Source: Agapanthus africanus (taxonomy: Eukaryota; Streptophyta; Magnoliopsida; Asparagales; Amaryllidaceae). Taken from it: a stretch of DNA of 64,000 bases. This document shows positions 34,395 to 46,932 of the stretch, one piece after another. The notes under the pieces were generated by a model that had not been told where the DNA came from, did no database searches, and saw only the letters and a list, made by a program, of their open reading frames with translations. A program made the position numbers and the translations under genes. The DNA lies in NCBI GenBank assembly GCA_030015575.1, contig CM057344.1, positions 189,799,044 through 189,863,043 on the forward strand, read 5' to 3'. Each line of letters opens with the position of its first letter. Positions within the stretch are counted from its first letter, which is position 1.

Positions 34395-35560
34395 GTCATT
34401 TTATTGTGTTTTCGCGCCATAAGTGTTTGATGGATCGCTTTTATAAATTTCTTGGACGTGCAGATCAGCACCAGAGATTTGGGCCACTGATAGAGGCCAG
34501 CCAGCATGTGATGACCGTCGATGCACCGATTATACTTGATGATTGAGGCACTGTTCAGCGTGCGGACGAATGATTCAGTTATTGTTGCGACTGACGAGAT
34601 ATCGCCCCAGAGGTTTGGAGCTATTGCCGCACGAGTTATACTTAGAAATATGATAGAAGATCGCTAGTCACCCAAGGAGGAATGACTAGGACACGTGATT
34701 CGTTGCCTACCCCGATGCGAGGTCATCAGATTGACTGATTCCAGCTAGAGACGATTTCACGCAGTCACGTTGAGAGTCGATAGAGACGATCGAAGGTCAT
34801 AAGCCCATTTTCCAAGTTTAAAGTATTCTGAAGACAATGCAAGTAATTCTATGGACTCTCTAGAAGAATGAAACCCTAACTCGATATAATGACCATGAGA
34901 ACGCTTCGAAACCTTAGGATTTACAGCAGTTCCGCGGTGCCATTAATGAGGCTTGGGTTAGCCATTAATGAGTTGGTCCACAGGTACTGTGGCATGTACT
35001 AGAATACTATTAAAATGTACCCAAGATGTTAAGCTCTTGGGGGATTATGGAACTTTGACAAATCGATCGAAGGGTTCGACGTCATTCGGATATAATGTGA
35101 TGGGATGCATTGCTTGGGAGACTTCAGATACGAGTATAGCCATTGGAGCGCAGTCCATGCAGCCACGAAGAGACGGGTCCGAATCAGTCGACATTAGAGA
35201 AAAGTGGAGTAAGAGGGTCGTACGAGATCTTGATGAGACGACGTTCCACTCTGCTGACATCAGAGATGTGATACGCATGCAGAGGCGTTGTACATGGATA
35301 TATCTTCCAGAAGGAGTCGTGATGAATATACAGCCGTTCCAGAACAAGAAACAGATTTAGCAAAAGGATGATAGCTTCCGGGCATTTCAGCAGAAACAAT
35401 ATCGGGAGAGACCTCGACTGCATCTTTCTGGAATACTATACGAGAAAACTTAGACCCAGGATCAGTCATATTACGCACACCCAGTAGGCCAGAGTTCGGT
35501 ATCGTCGACAAGATATGTTATGAGTGACCATGACAGTTGGCCAGAGATCTTTAGAGGATA
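34395..35560 (+). pseudogene. Decayed gag of element C
   Basis: Stops break all frames. A 130-residue open stretch (34968-35360) and the following part, with a Gln/Arg/Pro-rich run and SYYAHPVGQSSVSSTR, resemble the linker before a gag zinc knuckle. At about 35515-35560 the bases for CYE and QL are followed by remnants of the G-H and D-C part. I read this as the C-terminal end of a chromovirus-type gag, by inference; no pol follows. Confidence 0.5.
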
Positions 35561-36387
35561 TGCTAGAGCGGGACTATTTCCGTTATCTTTGATTTCGGTA
35601 TTTTGGACGATTTATTTGCATGATTGAGATTTTGTGCACCACAGTTGCACTTAACTTCGATTTGATGTTATTCGAGATATTGATTTTGATTTCATACCTA
35701 GGATATGCATGTGATTGGACTTATGCTTTCGGCATAGTTTTCATGCACTTTTAGTATTTGATTTGATTTTGTGCACGCTGATGCACATGGTTGTGAGATT
35801 TTATACCACGGTATACCTGGTTTGGATTTGGATTGAAATGTACCGTATACCGTCGATTTCGATTTTGATATTCGATATTTGTTTTCGTACACTTGATTTG
35901 GATTCTTGTGCATGCTTGGGCGCTTGATGCGATTTTGGTGCACACCAGATGCACTAAATCGAGATTCTTTGTGCATATCAGATGCACCTGATATTGCTGT
36001 CAGGCACACCCGTTGCCTTGGACAGGTGTTTCGTACACAACCGTTGCACTTAGATTTTTGTTTCTGTGCACATGTAGGGCACATTTGTTGATTTCGATTT
36101 CCATGCGCACCAGACGCACGTAGCATTCCTATGCACATTTTGGGATTGATTTCTGTTGGAGCAGTATGTTTTATGATATTTACTATTTGTTTCCATACTA
36201 AGCAGGACTAGTCCGAGGACAGTACCTGAATGTATTTTGCATGCATTGATAGTTATCGAAGGGATTTCCAAAGAAAAATCTATAGTCTCGGTATTTACCT
36301 ACGTGTCCGAGATGACACAAAACATTCAACATAGGAAACCCTTCTAAAATTATTTTTCAAAACGGCGGGACGTGCATATCAAACAAA

Positions 36388-36446
<59 letters not shown>

Positions 36447-36821
36447 CTTACAATAGACGTCCGCCACTGTGCAGTGTTATGCGCATCGCACAGCGATATG
36501 AGAAGAGTTTGGCATGCATTTCTTCCAGATATTTTGACGAGTTTACACCGACGCGTACTATGTACGTGTTATAGTTTTGATGTATATCATGTTGGTTTTC
36601 GTTTTGGGCTTTGACATTGTGTCTTCACCATAACTCCGATGATTGCGGGATACTTGACAGAGTTTTGATTTTGGATTATATACTCGTTTTTCATACGCAT
36701 GCATTGCGCTATGATGTGTTTTATATATTTATGATTTCGGAGCCCCGACGACTTAATCTTTTTACTGAAATGTTTTAGTTTTTGAGAGCTTTAAATTTAA
36801 ATTCGGGGACCGAATTTCTTT
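35561..36821 (+). other. Non-coding 3' internal region of C with repeated GTGCAC dyads and an AT run
   Basis: No gene is visible. Between 35630 and 36130 a short dyad of the type TGTGCAC...GATGCAC recurs (for example 35767, 35938, 35972, 36066, 36102) at irregular spacing. An AT microsatellite occupies 36391-36443. This is where pol would be in a complete element. Confidence 0.7.
36391..36443. repeat. AT microsatellite (about 53 bp)
   Basis: Uninterrupted TA dinucleotides. Confidence 0.95.
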
Positions 36822-36833
36822 AAGGGGGGAGAT
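36822..36833 (+). promoter_or_regulatory. Polypurine tract of element C
   Basis: AAGGGGGGAGAT abutting the 3' LTR. Confidence 0.9.
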
Positions 36834-39800
36834 TGTAACATTTCAGAAAAATAAAATATTATTTTTGGGGATTTTTATAATTAAATAATAAATATTATGA
36901 ATATTTTATTAGTGTGGTATAATTAAATACCGATAAAGTGGAAAATAGTTGGAAAATTATAGAAATTACTGAATTGAGGGTGTTTTATTTGATTTAAGCA
37001 AATTATGAATTTTTATAATTAATTATATACAATTTTAATGCTAATCGCGATTAAATATCGTTAATCGTGCATTAAGCTAGTTTTGTGCATGTGGCATGCA
37101 CCAAGTCATTTTCACACTTGTTACATATTCTGCCATGATCTTTTCTTATTTTCATTTGCATGGTTTGGTTTTTAAAATGAAAAGAGAAGAGAAAAGAAAA
37201 TGATAAAAAATGAGGGATGGGCAAGAGAGAGAAGAGCGAGTGAGGTCTTGTGTTGACTTGGGTCATTCTCTTCATTTCATTTCTTCTTGTTTCTCTCATC
37301 CTTCTTCAAAAATGGAAGCTCCTTCTCCCCCTCCACTTCAAACCTCACAAACACCCTCAACCCCACCACCAAAACATCATCCCCACTTCATTAAAAATGT
37401 GCACAAGCCCTCTAGCTACACTTTGGACCAAGAAAGCAAGGATTTTGGACAAATGAGGCAACTCAAGAAAATTCTTGAGTTGCCAAATGAGGTAATTTCA
37501 TCATCATTAGCATAGTATTACTTTCACTTTAGTATCCTTGCATGTTTAGAAGTGTTTAAATTTGATTTAGTGAGGTTAGAAAATTCCTAGTTAGGGTTTG
37601 AGAGATTCTTGAGTTGGGATTGTGTAATTGAGTTTAGTAGAGGCCTTGAAACCCCTATGGTGATTGATTAAAGACCTAAACCTGAGACTAGAACCCCAAT
37701 TAGCGAACTTACAAATCCCCGATATCGTATTTTGTGGAAATTGTGTAGGGAAAATGAAATCTGCTAACACCCGGGGACCTAGAAAATTATTTAGCAAAGA
37801 CTGAGAGTTGTGCAGGTGACCAGAAGCATACCCTAAAGACCCGAGCCCTTACCCAACCACCCAGGCCGCAAATTAATTCATCCTGGCCGCAAATTACGGC
37901 CAGGTTATGGTTGTTTTGCCTCGTGTTGGTTCTGTGGCTCCTTTATGTGTAATCTAGACCCTAGGCATATGCAAAATTGGGTAATTTCACTTATGGTAAA
38001 ATCTGGAGCATGTTTTCTAAGTTTCTGAATTCGTTTTGCGGATTTTAATGAATTTGGTTGTGATTTTTGATATAGTGTTTCCGTCGTGTGGCGTTTGAAC
38101 GTCAACGGCTAGGGTTACTGATCGTGTTTTGCATGCGAGGCTATAGGTTTTGACCTATGAGCGGAACGTATGCCGTTTTGGTTTCCGACTTGATTTTAAT
38201 ACGCATTTGCGATGTGTTATGATATGTAGGTACCCCATAGGGATTTCGAGACAATGAAGAAGAGGACATCGGCATCGACATCGGCAAGCAAGAGCAGGTG
38301 AGTAGATATATATCTACGGGGGAAGTCGGGTGGATGGCGTATAGCACCCCCATAGTTCGCAGTGTAGTGTATGGTACATATTATATGGATATATTCATAT
38401 GTTTATTTTGAGATTTTGATTATCTAGATAGACTTTGGGAGTCATGGATAAGTTTAGTGTAATTGGACGATAACGTCATTAGTTAGTTTAGTCGCGAACC
38501 CTAGAATAAGGTTTACACCCACTCGCACACACATGTTTACGTTGTTTTACTTATGCGTTTATGGGGATATGTATATATATACACACATAAGTATGCGACT
38601 ATGTATATATATATATATACGTATACTTATATATGAATGATGAGGATTGTTTATAGTACTGGGAGATGAGTCGATTAGATTGGGCATGATGCCCTGAGAT
38701 CGGTGATATGATTTGATTCGTATTATGAGATACGACATAAGATTATAGCGGGCCTTTAGGCGTGTGTTTTCATACCACGTATATATATATGCAGATAGTA
38801 TCAGTTTGTACTAGACTTAGATCAGTATCCCTAATACAGGATATGATGATAAAGATACCAGATAAATGATGAGATAAATGTGAGATTCGACCCGTACCCA
38901 GATTGGGATGTCGTACGATGGATTTACCGTACCGGCTTTATATTGATGATAGATTCGCACTCTTGACTCGAGGATGTCATGTTATATATTGTATCGTATG
39001 TGATATTATTCAGGCGGGATCACCGACTATTATATTTATATGTATCGACTAAGATTTAGGTGGTTTCCTTACCTTTTCGATTAGCCTGTTAGTTTAGTCA
39101 TGTAGTTTACGTATAGATATTAGACTAGACTCGAGTCATACCTATTTCAAAACTAACGAATCGTGAGTAGTTTAAAGACAGGCCAAGAGATTCTATGGAT
39201 ATTTTCAAAAGACGTATCTTTTCTTAAAAACACCGTAGACCTTATTTTTCTAAACACCACGATTCGTATTATTTCAAATGGCAAAACTATATAACTCATA
39301 TATATTGATGTAGATTCTACACTGTTGCGTTTATTATTCATTTTCCGCATATTCATGCTATTCGCATCGCATTGCATGTTTAAATGTGTTTATTGTTATA
39401 TTAAACCCATACTGTTAGGATACCAGCACCATTACCGATGATGCGTATGCTCCACGTACACCTGCTTGCCGGCTCACACACTTCATCATCAATAATTGCC
39501 ATATCACTACACAGTAGGATTGTTGTATCAGAATATAACTCCTTGCATGCTATACTTGCGTACATACATATTGTACACCCATACTTGCGTACATACATAT
39601 TGTACACCCATACTTGCATACATACCTATTTTCACATACATAGATGATTCTGGCTTGATTTTGGAGATTTGGGAAACGCAAGATATATTTTAAAACTGGA
39701 TTCATTTGAAAGAGCGGCTTTCCCTCGATATGTGCATATTACTATTCCATATTGCATGATATACTGATATGCTTACATTTCTTTTATATGTCGCATACAT

Positions 39801-41386
39801 CTTGCTTTACGATTATACGCATTGAGATATATTGTTTTCATGAGATTTCTGGATTTGAGAACCGTTGTTATTTCAAAAGAATGTATATATTATTTTAAAA
39901 CCCCGGTTTCTCTTGATATGATATTTCAGTGCGTCCACCATGCGTTTCCTCGGTTCTGAGACGTGTGAAATGTGAAACCCGATTCGAGGAGTTGGATGAT
40001 CCATTTGCGGGTTCATGGTGGACCCGGTACGATACCCCGTGGCGAGAAGATCGTGGCGATGACGATGAGCTTGGCAAAGGGACTACTACCTACTAGTGAT
40101 TGGTTGGGCCTGGCGGTTATTCAGAGGATACCGACCTGGTTGAGAGATGGATATTGGGCCGACCCGTCTGCCGGAGCCTGCAGGCCGATCCCGTAGACGG
40201 AGCCCGAGGGCCGATCTGGACTGATAGAGCTCGAGATATGAGGATTTACGTGTCGATGCTGGGCACGGTTTTCATGATGTTTCGAGTGTCGATGCTGGAC
40301 ACTCAAGTTCCATGATTTTGATGTGTCGCGAGGGACACACATTGATTTATATCATCATACTTTCATGCATATGCTTTTATGATATTTACATGCATGATGT
40401 TTTTGTGTCATTGGTTGACCCGTGGACGAGATCCACATGTGTACAGGCATTGATTACATAGTTGGATGATATCCACGTACTTATAGACTTCATGATATAG
40501 TTGACACTGATTTCATATTGATTACATTGATCACACCTCATGTTTATGATAGGTTGCTGCTACCTGTGGCACTGACACGAGCACTTGGTATTACACTTAT
40601 GTTTAGATGTTTATCCTTGCCACCTTATCATGCTTCAGACTTTATCATATTGAGGATATATATATTACTGATCGTTTGACCTAGGATTGAGTCATATATA
40701 TGATTTCTGCTCTGTGATGTTTTCTACTCACGAGTTGGCAACTCACCCCCGTTGTGCCACAATTTCTTGCAGGTTTTGCCGTACAGGTTCGTTGCGGCTT
40801 TGCTGGCACACTGTCCTTTTTCGGGTGATTGCTTCGGTAGATGGGTTCACTTGTATCGTGACCACCATTGTACACTATTTTTATTCAATTGTATCTAGTA
40901 AACTCCATCAACCAGACTTGTATTTATTTCAGACATAGAAAACCAGTTGTTTATTCTTTCGACCTTAGAGTCGCGTGTTGTATTATTATGGTTTTCTTGA
41001 TATTTTATGTTTCCTTTTGAGTTTTGATCCTCGCCCTTCGGCGTTGTATATTATATTTCTTGCGTGGTTGTGACCGTCGATTGACGAAGAGCTAGCTCCC
41101 GCTTGGGGATGTATTTTATCATTGTGCATATATTATTCATGTTGTACCCCGTTTGGGGCCAGTATTTATAAAGGAAACTCTGCCGAAATTTTCAGAAAAG
41201 ACTTGGGATTTTAAAAATGTATACTTCGGCTTATGTTTTTAAAACCACTTGTTTTAAAACTAGTTTTCTTCACTTCTTCCTTAAAATGGTTTAGATTTTT
41301 TGATTTTTGGCTTACTTGAATTAGATGGGGTCCTATAGACTTCATATGATTCAAGTTCCAGTTACGTGCTATTTCGGGTCGTGACA
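36834..41386 (+). repeat. 3' LTR of element C (4553 bp)
   Basis: Collinear with 8883-13514, with scattered substitutions and indels, including one 27-bp repeat unit fewer near 40200 and shorter microsatellites. It ends GTCGTGACA and is followed by GGAGC. Confidence 0.93.
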
Positions 41387-41720
41387 GGAGCTAAGTAGCA
41401 TTAGTTCGGTTGCGGGAAGACGGGGTATACTGCCGAACAGATGGCAATTTTGCACCTTCTGACCAGCTTATCGGCATCCTGGTGCAATTTCGGCCAGTAG
41501 TACCCTTGGAGCAGCGTCTTCTACATCAAGGTGTAGGCTTCTTGATGCGCTCCCCCGACCCCTTCATGTATTTCTCGCAAAACGTAGTCATGCTTGTGGG
41601 GGTCGATGCATCGGAGCAGAGGCTGAGTATACGACTTCTTGTACAGGTTTCCATTGCTCCAGAAGAAATGGCGTGCTTTGGCTCATAACCAGCGAGCTTC
41701 TCCTTGATCTTCGGGGAGCA
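41387..41720 (-). pseudogene. Gypsy element D integrase, N-terminal zinc-binding part
   Basis: The minus strand shows the GNLYKKSYTQPLLRC segment, then IHEGVGGAHQ and RRC...NCH, the His-His-Cys-Cys pattern of retroviral integrase. A frameshift lies between RRCK and NCH (near 41443) and a stop follows AYTLM. It runs straight into the integrase core at 8882 when C is removed. Confidence 0.85.
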
Positions 41721-42501
41721 CACCGTCTTTCAGGAACTCCACGAGGGGCTTCCTCCAATCTTGGCCTTCTTCTTGAGTTGTGTAGATCTGGAGCGTTACC
41801 TTCCCTTCTTCCACGCTGGGTCATGGTAAGACTTTAAAGAGGATATTTCTTTTACGGGTGGCCGAATACGAAGAGGCGAGCTTGCTCAAAGCGTCGGCCC
41901 GAGTGTTCAAGTTCCTGGGGATCTGCTCCACTTGGACTTCTTCAAAAAAAATTTGAAGCCTTTTAACCTCAGCCAGGTATTTTATCATGAATGGTTCCCA
42001 GACTTCGAAGCGCCCGGTTACTTGGCCAACGACCAGTGCGGAGTCGCTGTGAACTCTGATGGTTTTCAGTCCTACCCCGGAGGCGATTCACAGTCCTGCC
42101 AACAAGGCCTCGTATTCCGCGGCGTTGTTTGACTCTCTGAACCCGAGCTTTAAGGAGTAGTCCAAATCCGCTTTGTCCAGGCCATGGATGATCAGGCCAT
42201 CCCCGCTCCCTTCTTCAGTAGAGGAACCGTCCATATAAAGCACCCAATCCGGGATAGGGTCGGGCACCTCCTCGACCGAGGGATGCGGTTCGGGGGCCCG
42301 TGTCAGCATTTCTTCTTTAGTGGGGATGGTGCATTCAACAACAAAATCAGCCAAGACTTGTACTTAGATGGCTTGTCGAGGACAGTACTTGATATCGAAT
42401 TGGGATAGCTCCCACCTCCACTTCTCCAGACGTCCTGATGACTCGGGGGAGGCGAGAATCGACCCTAAAGGTCGCTCGGTGAGGACGAGGATTGTATGCT
42501 C
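41721..42501 (-). pseudogene. Gypsy element D RNase H
   Basis: Minus strand 42354-42088 reads WVLYMDGSS (first catalytic Asp) and SNNAAEYEALLAGL (catalytic Glu), the typical gypsy RNase H start. The rest, down to about 41721, is broken by stops. The domain would remove RNA from the RNA-DNA hybrid. Confidence 0.85.
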
Positions 42502-43683
42502 TTAAAAATAGTGCCGAAGCTTCCTGGAGGCGACGACAAGTGTCAAGACTATTTTCTCTTTGGCCGGGTATCTCGTTTCTGCGTCCTTGAAAACATGGCT
42601 CACGTAGTAGACCAGCCTTTGTATGCCTTCAAATTCTTTGACGAGCACCGAGCCTACGGCTTGGACGGAGATGGCCAGATATAGCAATAGTTCTTCACCT
42701 TCGACTAGTCGGGTGAATAGCGGTGGGGTCGCTAGATACGCCTTGAATTGTTCAAAAGTGTTCTGCCACTCCTCAGAGCATTCAAACCTGGGGATCTTCC
42801 TTAGGGCCCTGAAAAACGGGAGGTACTTCTCCCCGGATCTAGAAATAAAGCGACTCAGGACAGCGACCCTTCCCGTAAGTCGTATGATGTCAACATTGCT
42901 CATGGGCATTGCCATGTTGAGGATGGCGCTGATCTTTTCAGGGTTTGCTTCGATTCCTCGGTAGGTTACCATTAACCCGATGAACTTTTCACTGGTGACT
43001 CCGAACACGCACTTAGCTGGATTCAGCTTCATTTTTTACTTGCGCAGGACGTCGAACGTCTCGCCGGGGTCTTTAGTGTGCCCAGTTGATGAGATGGATT
43101 TCACGAGCATGTCGTCGACGTAGACTTCCATGTTTCTGCCGATCTGAGGTTTGAACAGCTTATTGACCAGGCGCTGATATGTGGCCCCTGTGTTTTTAAG
43201 TCCGAAGGGCATCACTTTGTAGCAGTATACCCCCTGATCAGTGGTGAAGGCGGTAAGTTTTTCGTCGGCCGGGTTCATCCTGATCTGATTATAACCGGAG
43301 AAGGCGTCCATGAAACTCAATAATTTGCCCGCCGAGCTGTCTACCAGCTGGTCTATCCGAGAAAGGGGATAGTTTTCTTTGGGGCAGGCCTTGTTCAAAT
43401 CCGTGAAATCGACACACATGTGCCTTTTCCCGTTTGCCTTTTTGACCATGACCATGTTCGCCATCCAATCTGAGTAGTCCAGGTTTCTGATAAAATTAGC
43501 GGTGAGCAGTCGATCCACTTCGTCTTCTATTGCCTTTTGCTTGGCCGGCGCAAGGCTTATTTTCTTTTGTCGGACTTTCGGGTCGACCCCGAACTTGTGG
43601 AAGATCACTCTAGGGTCGATTCCAGGCAAGTCCGCCGGCGCCCAAGCGAATACGTCCGAGTTATCTCGAAGGAACCAGATCAA
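42502..43683 (-). pseudogene. Gypsy element D reverse transcriptase
   Basis: Two frames in register, 43683-43036 and 43032-42502, separated by one in-frame TAA (43033-43035). Motifs in order are CVDFTDLNKACPK, FMDAFSGYNQI, MPFGLKNTGATYQRL, the catalytic YVDDMLVKS, MKLNPAKCVFGV and the LRKIP / YYVSHVF connection to RNase H. Order and wording are those of Tat-type Ty3/gypsy RT. Apart from the stop this domain is well kept. Confidence 0.95.
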
Positions 43684-44453
43684 TTCTTCGCGGTGGTCTC
43701 CAGTCAGGAGCTAGCCGATCCGGACTATCCGGCCATCGACCCTTTCTTCGAGGGGGACATCCACCAATGCTTCCACCGGGACACCTCTAACCTCCCTTTG
43801 GTCATCGTATGTATCCAAAGACCCTTGAAAGTCAGGCATGCCCTCAAAATCGTCGTCCTACTCTCTGGCGGTGGACATCAAGGCGAGGCAAATTTTAGCG
43901 GTTTGTTAGTCTCCATAGGCCCGGCCTATTCCCCCTTGATCCAAAGGAAATTTGATTGCAAAGTGATAAGTCAAGATCTGGGTCTGAAGAGCGTTTAAAG
44001 TAGGACGTCTCAGGAGAATGTTTAGGACGAAAGGACCTTGGTGACGAGGAAGTCCACCGGTATGGTTCGTGTATTACCCGCCTCCCCAATGTTGAGGAGG
44101 AAGGTGACCAATCCCTCGGCAGGGACGGAATGATTGGTGAACCCAGAGAGGACATGGGAGGTAGGTCCGAGGTTGGATGGTCCTAGTCCCATACGCTGAA
44201 AACGGTCATAGAACAGGATATCCGCCGAGCTTCTCGAGTCGACCAATATCCTCTGGACTTCGTAACGGTGGACTTTGGCCGTTATCATGAGAGGGTCGTT
44301 GTGAGGGAGCGATATGCCATGGAAGTCTTCATCGGCGAAAATGATCGGTTTGTCCCTTCTGCACCTCTTGGGTGGTATATCACTTGTGCCTTCAACCGAG
44401 AAGATGTTGTGGTTCCCTCCACTTTCCCGAGCCGGATCCGAGGTAACGACCAT
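43684..44453 (-). pseudogene. Gypsy element D protease and linker to RT
   Basis: The minus-strand frame 44453-44022 has the aspartic protease segment ILVDSRSSADIL. The usual D-S/T-G triad has Arg in place of Gly, so it is probably inactive. Further on, GRPTLNALQ and YHFAIKFP are the conserved end of gypsy protease. Stops near 43907 and 43712 and a frame change precede RT. Confidence 0.85.
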
Positions 44454-44543
44454 GATTTTCCCGATCGTTAACTCCCCGGGCGAGGTGCTCCAGCTCCGCC
44501 TGCCGCTTGTCCCGCAGGTATTTAGCCAGGTGGCCTGAGTGGA

Positions 44544-46079
44544 TCAACTCCTCGATGTATTCACGGAGTTGTTTGCAGTTCTCAGTCGGGTGACCAGCTT
44601 GTAGAAGGCGCAGTATGGGCCGCGGAGATGCTTGCCTGCCCTTTGGGTGACTAGCGAGAGCTTAAAGAACCTCTCGCCCTTAGCTTCCTTCAGCAGCTCA
44701 GTCTGAGAGATGTTTAGGGGTGTGTACTCCTTAAACCTCGGGGAGTAAGGCTTCGGACAATTGACCTTCTTTTTCTCCTCCCTGTCCCTTTTCTTTCTAT
44801 CCGTCTGGTCGGCTCGGAGCAGGTTTGAGTTTACCTCGGACTCGAATTGAATTTCTCGCTTGGTCCAGGTTCTTACTTCGGCCATGGTCTTAGGTTGCGC
44901 TAATGCAAAAGAGCGGAGTCACTCTTTATGCCTGAGACCTGACCTTAGCGCGGTGATGATTGTTTCATCGCGGTGCTCGGGGACCTCGAGGATGGCGTTG
45001 TAGAAGTGGGTGACATATTCTTTGAAGAATTCTTTGTCTCCGCTCTTGATGGTGAATAGGTAGTCGACCGTCCTTTTTTGTCGTCGATTCCCGACGAAGT
45101 GACCGAGTAATTGGGTGGCCAGCTCGTCGAAGGTCGAGATGAAGTGTGGCGTAAGTCCTCGGAACCAGTCCCGGCCAGCCCGGATGAAGGTGGTGGGGAA
45201 AGCTCGGTATTAAGCCGTGTCCGAGTTATCTTGGAAGCTCATGCCTGCCGTAAATGGGTCTAGGTGGTCCTTCGGGTCAGATTTCCTGCCGAAAAAGGCC
45301 ACTTTTGGCGGCTTGTTCCTGGACAAGACGTGCTCGGCCAACAGCTCTGCTTTAAAGGGCTTTGTTAATGAGTCGGCGGAGTACCTGGCCCCTTCGCCGG
45401 ACGCATGGTCATCCCGTCGTATGCCTTCGATTTTCTTTTCGAGGGCTTCAAGTCGGTGGTGGTACCCCGAGGATTCTTCCCAGTCGGAGTGGTGGCTACC
45501 CCCGCTCCGGGCCTGCGCGACGGTGCGGCTTTGATTCCGCTCTATCAAATTTCTCAAATTCTTGGGCGAGGCCCTCCTCAAGTGGTCCCAGCGTTCGCTG
45601 TTCACGCGGCCCAGGCGAGCGTGATGGCGACGGTCATGCCTGGAAGCAGGCGAGCTGACCGACACCTCCTCAGGGGGAGAGAACGCACGGCGGCTATCGG
45701 AGCGACAGCCCAGTCTTCCCTGGGATCGGGGCGTGGAGCTGTCCGGCGCCCAGTGGGTCATGGAATCAATCGCCGCATGCAGGTCACGATGGCCGGAGTC
45801 AGCATGCCTGCACTCGGTGACGCTGTGATGAGCACGAGTGAGATCGAGGGCTTGAGCGTGCCCATCCGTCCTTCTGCGGACGTCGTTATCCCGAGGAGGG
45901 GGAACAACGGTCTGGTGGGTAGGGCTCGCCGCTTGAACACGGACGAGGGCATCCACCAGCGAAGTGAGCATGTCTATCCGAGCGGATAAGGCATTGATCA
46001 CGTTAGGAGGAGGAGACGAGCCGCTCCCGCCTCCGTTGTGGCGGCTCGTATTTGGATCGTCGCGGTTGTCACTCACCAT
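44544..46079 (-). pseudogene. Gypsy element D gag
   Basis: Starts at the minus-strand ATG at 46079 with a Ser/Asn/His/Arg-rich N-part. The capsid-like part (YRAFPTTF...RDWFRGLTPHF...TIKSGDKEFFKEYVTHF) is around 45210-45000. Then comes a Lys/Glu-rich linker and a zinc-knuckle remnant near 44600-44560 where C...C and GH...C lie in different frames. In-frame stops are TAA at 45210-45212 and TGA near 44917. Gag would form the particle that packages element RNA. Confidence 0.85.
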
Positions 46080-46131
46080 CAGGTCGAGGGCGGAAGATCA
46101 ACTTTAGGGGTAGAGAAGCTTCTGAAGCGGT

Positions 46132-46149
46132 TTCCCACAGAAGGCACCA
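46132..46149 (-). promoter_or_regulatory. Primer-binding site of element D
   Basis: Minus strand TGGTGCCTTCTGTGGGAA, the form usual for Tat-type gypsy elements, two bases inside the 5' LTR end. Confidence 0.8.
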
Positions 46150-46414
46150 ACTGATGGAGGCTGTGATCTCCTTCAGATATTGTCCTCTGTCGATCCTATG
46201 ATGGTGGTCTTTGACAGTTGAGATTTGGTTTGGGAGGTGTTGAGCGTGTGGATCTCAATGTGTTGGCGTTGACGCCGAGCTATCTGCAAAAGAAGTCCCG
46301 GGGTGGGTGACCACCGTAGGACCCTCCGATGATCAAATTAGTGCCGGGGAATAAGTGCAAATTAACGGCGTATCGGAAATGATTTTGAGTTACCTGAGTC
46401 GTCTGAGAGAGGGG

Positions 46415-46422
46415 TTTATATA
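46415..46422 (-). promoter_or_regulatory. TATA box of element D
   Basis: TATATAAA on the minus strand, about 265 bases before the end of the LTR; transcription would run toward gag. Confidence 0.65.
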
Positions 46423-46627
46423 GTGGTTGCGTGGAGTGAGTGGGTGCGAGATCGTCGCCGTCAGTTACGCCCCTGCGTTATCCTCGCATTAATGGCGGGA
46501 TATGCCCATTAATGGGGGGACGCGCCAGCGTAGGACGCAGAACGTGGAGAGGCGGATATCTCGTCCTAGTGAGATACGTGGAGCCGTTGTGGGGGCGCTT
46601 GGGATCTTCGCTCTCGGTTGATTAGGG

Positions 46628-46735
46628 AAGCCGAGGAAGCTCGGCCTGTCAGATGGCTCGGAGATGAGCAGTGAGGCCGAGGAAGCTCGGCCTGACAGAT
46701 GGCTCAGAAACGAGCAAGGAGACCAAGGAAGCTCG
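46628..46735. repeat. ~45-bp tandem repeat with GAAG hairpins in D's U3
   Basis: GCCGAG-GAAG-CTCGGC at 46630-46645 and AGGCCGAG-GAAG-CTCGGCCT at 46674-46693 sit in a duplicated segment; a third decayed copy follows. Confidence 0.75.
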
Positions 46736-46932
46736 AAGACGAGCTGTTGGTAGTTTACTAGGTGAAGGTGGAAAGTACTCAGGGAGGTCTCCTGAAAGGT
46801 CGGACACTTTCTCGAGACGAGGTCCCGAGAAATGCCCTTAATGCAGCTCATTTATTCCACCTCCGTAGCCTTCGGGACACGCCATCCGCTACGTGTTGTA
46901 ATCTGAGGAAATACCACTTGTGAGCATCATCA

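Larger units (their letters stand above)
8883..41386 (+). mobile_element. Element C: large non-autonomous gypsy-type LTR element (LARD-like)
   Basis: Two long LTRs (4632 and 4553 bp) bound an internal part of only about 2.9 kb once the nested element B is removed. It has a Met-tRNA primer site, a purine tract AAGGGGGGAGAT and a 5-bp TSD GGAGC. The inside holds a decayed gag tail but no protease, RT or integrase, so it needed enzymes from another element. LTR ends (TGTAACATT...GTGACA) and the primer site suggest a Tekay/Del chromovirus origin, by inference. The LTRs differ by roughly 3-5% in the parts I compared, older than B and A. Confidence 0.9.
46152..46932 (-). repeat. 5' LTR of element D (outer end tentative)
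   Basis: The inner end is fixed by the primer site: the minus strand ends CCATCA. The outer end is set at 46932, where the minus strand begins TGATGATGC, giving TGATG/CATCA ends; this cannot be confirmed because the other LTR is outside the window. It contains a TATA box and two GAAG hairpins. Confidence 0.6.

Noticed and set aside
34968-35360. Independent 130-residue host gene
   Set aside because: It lies within C's internal region in line with a gag remnant; there is no promoter or conserved domain.
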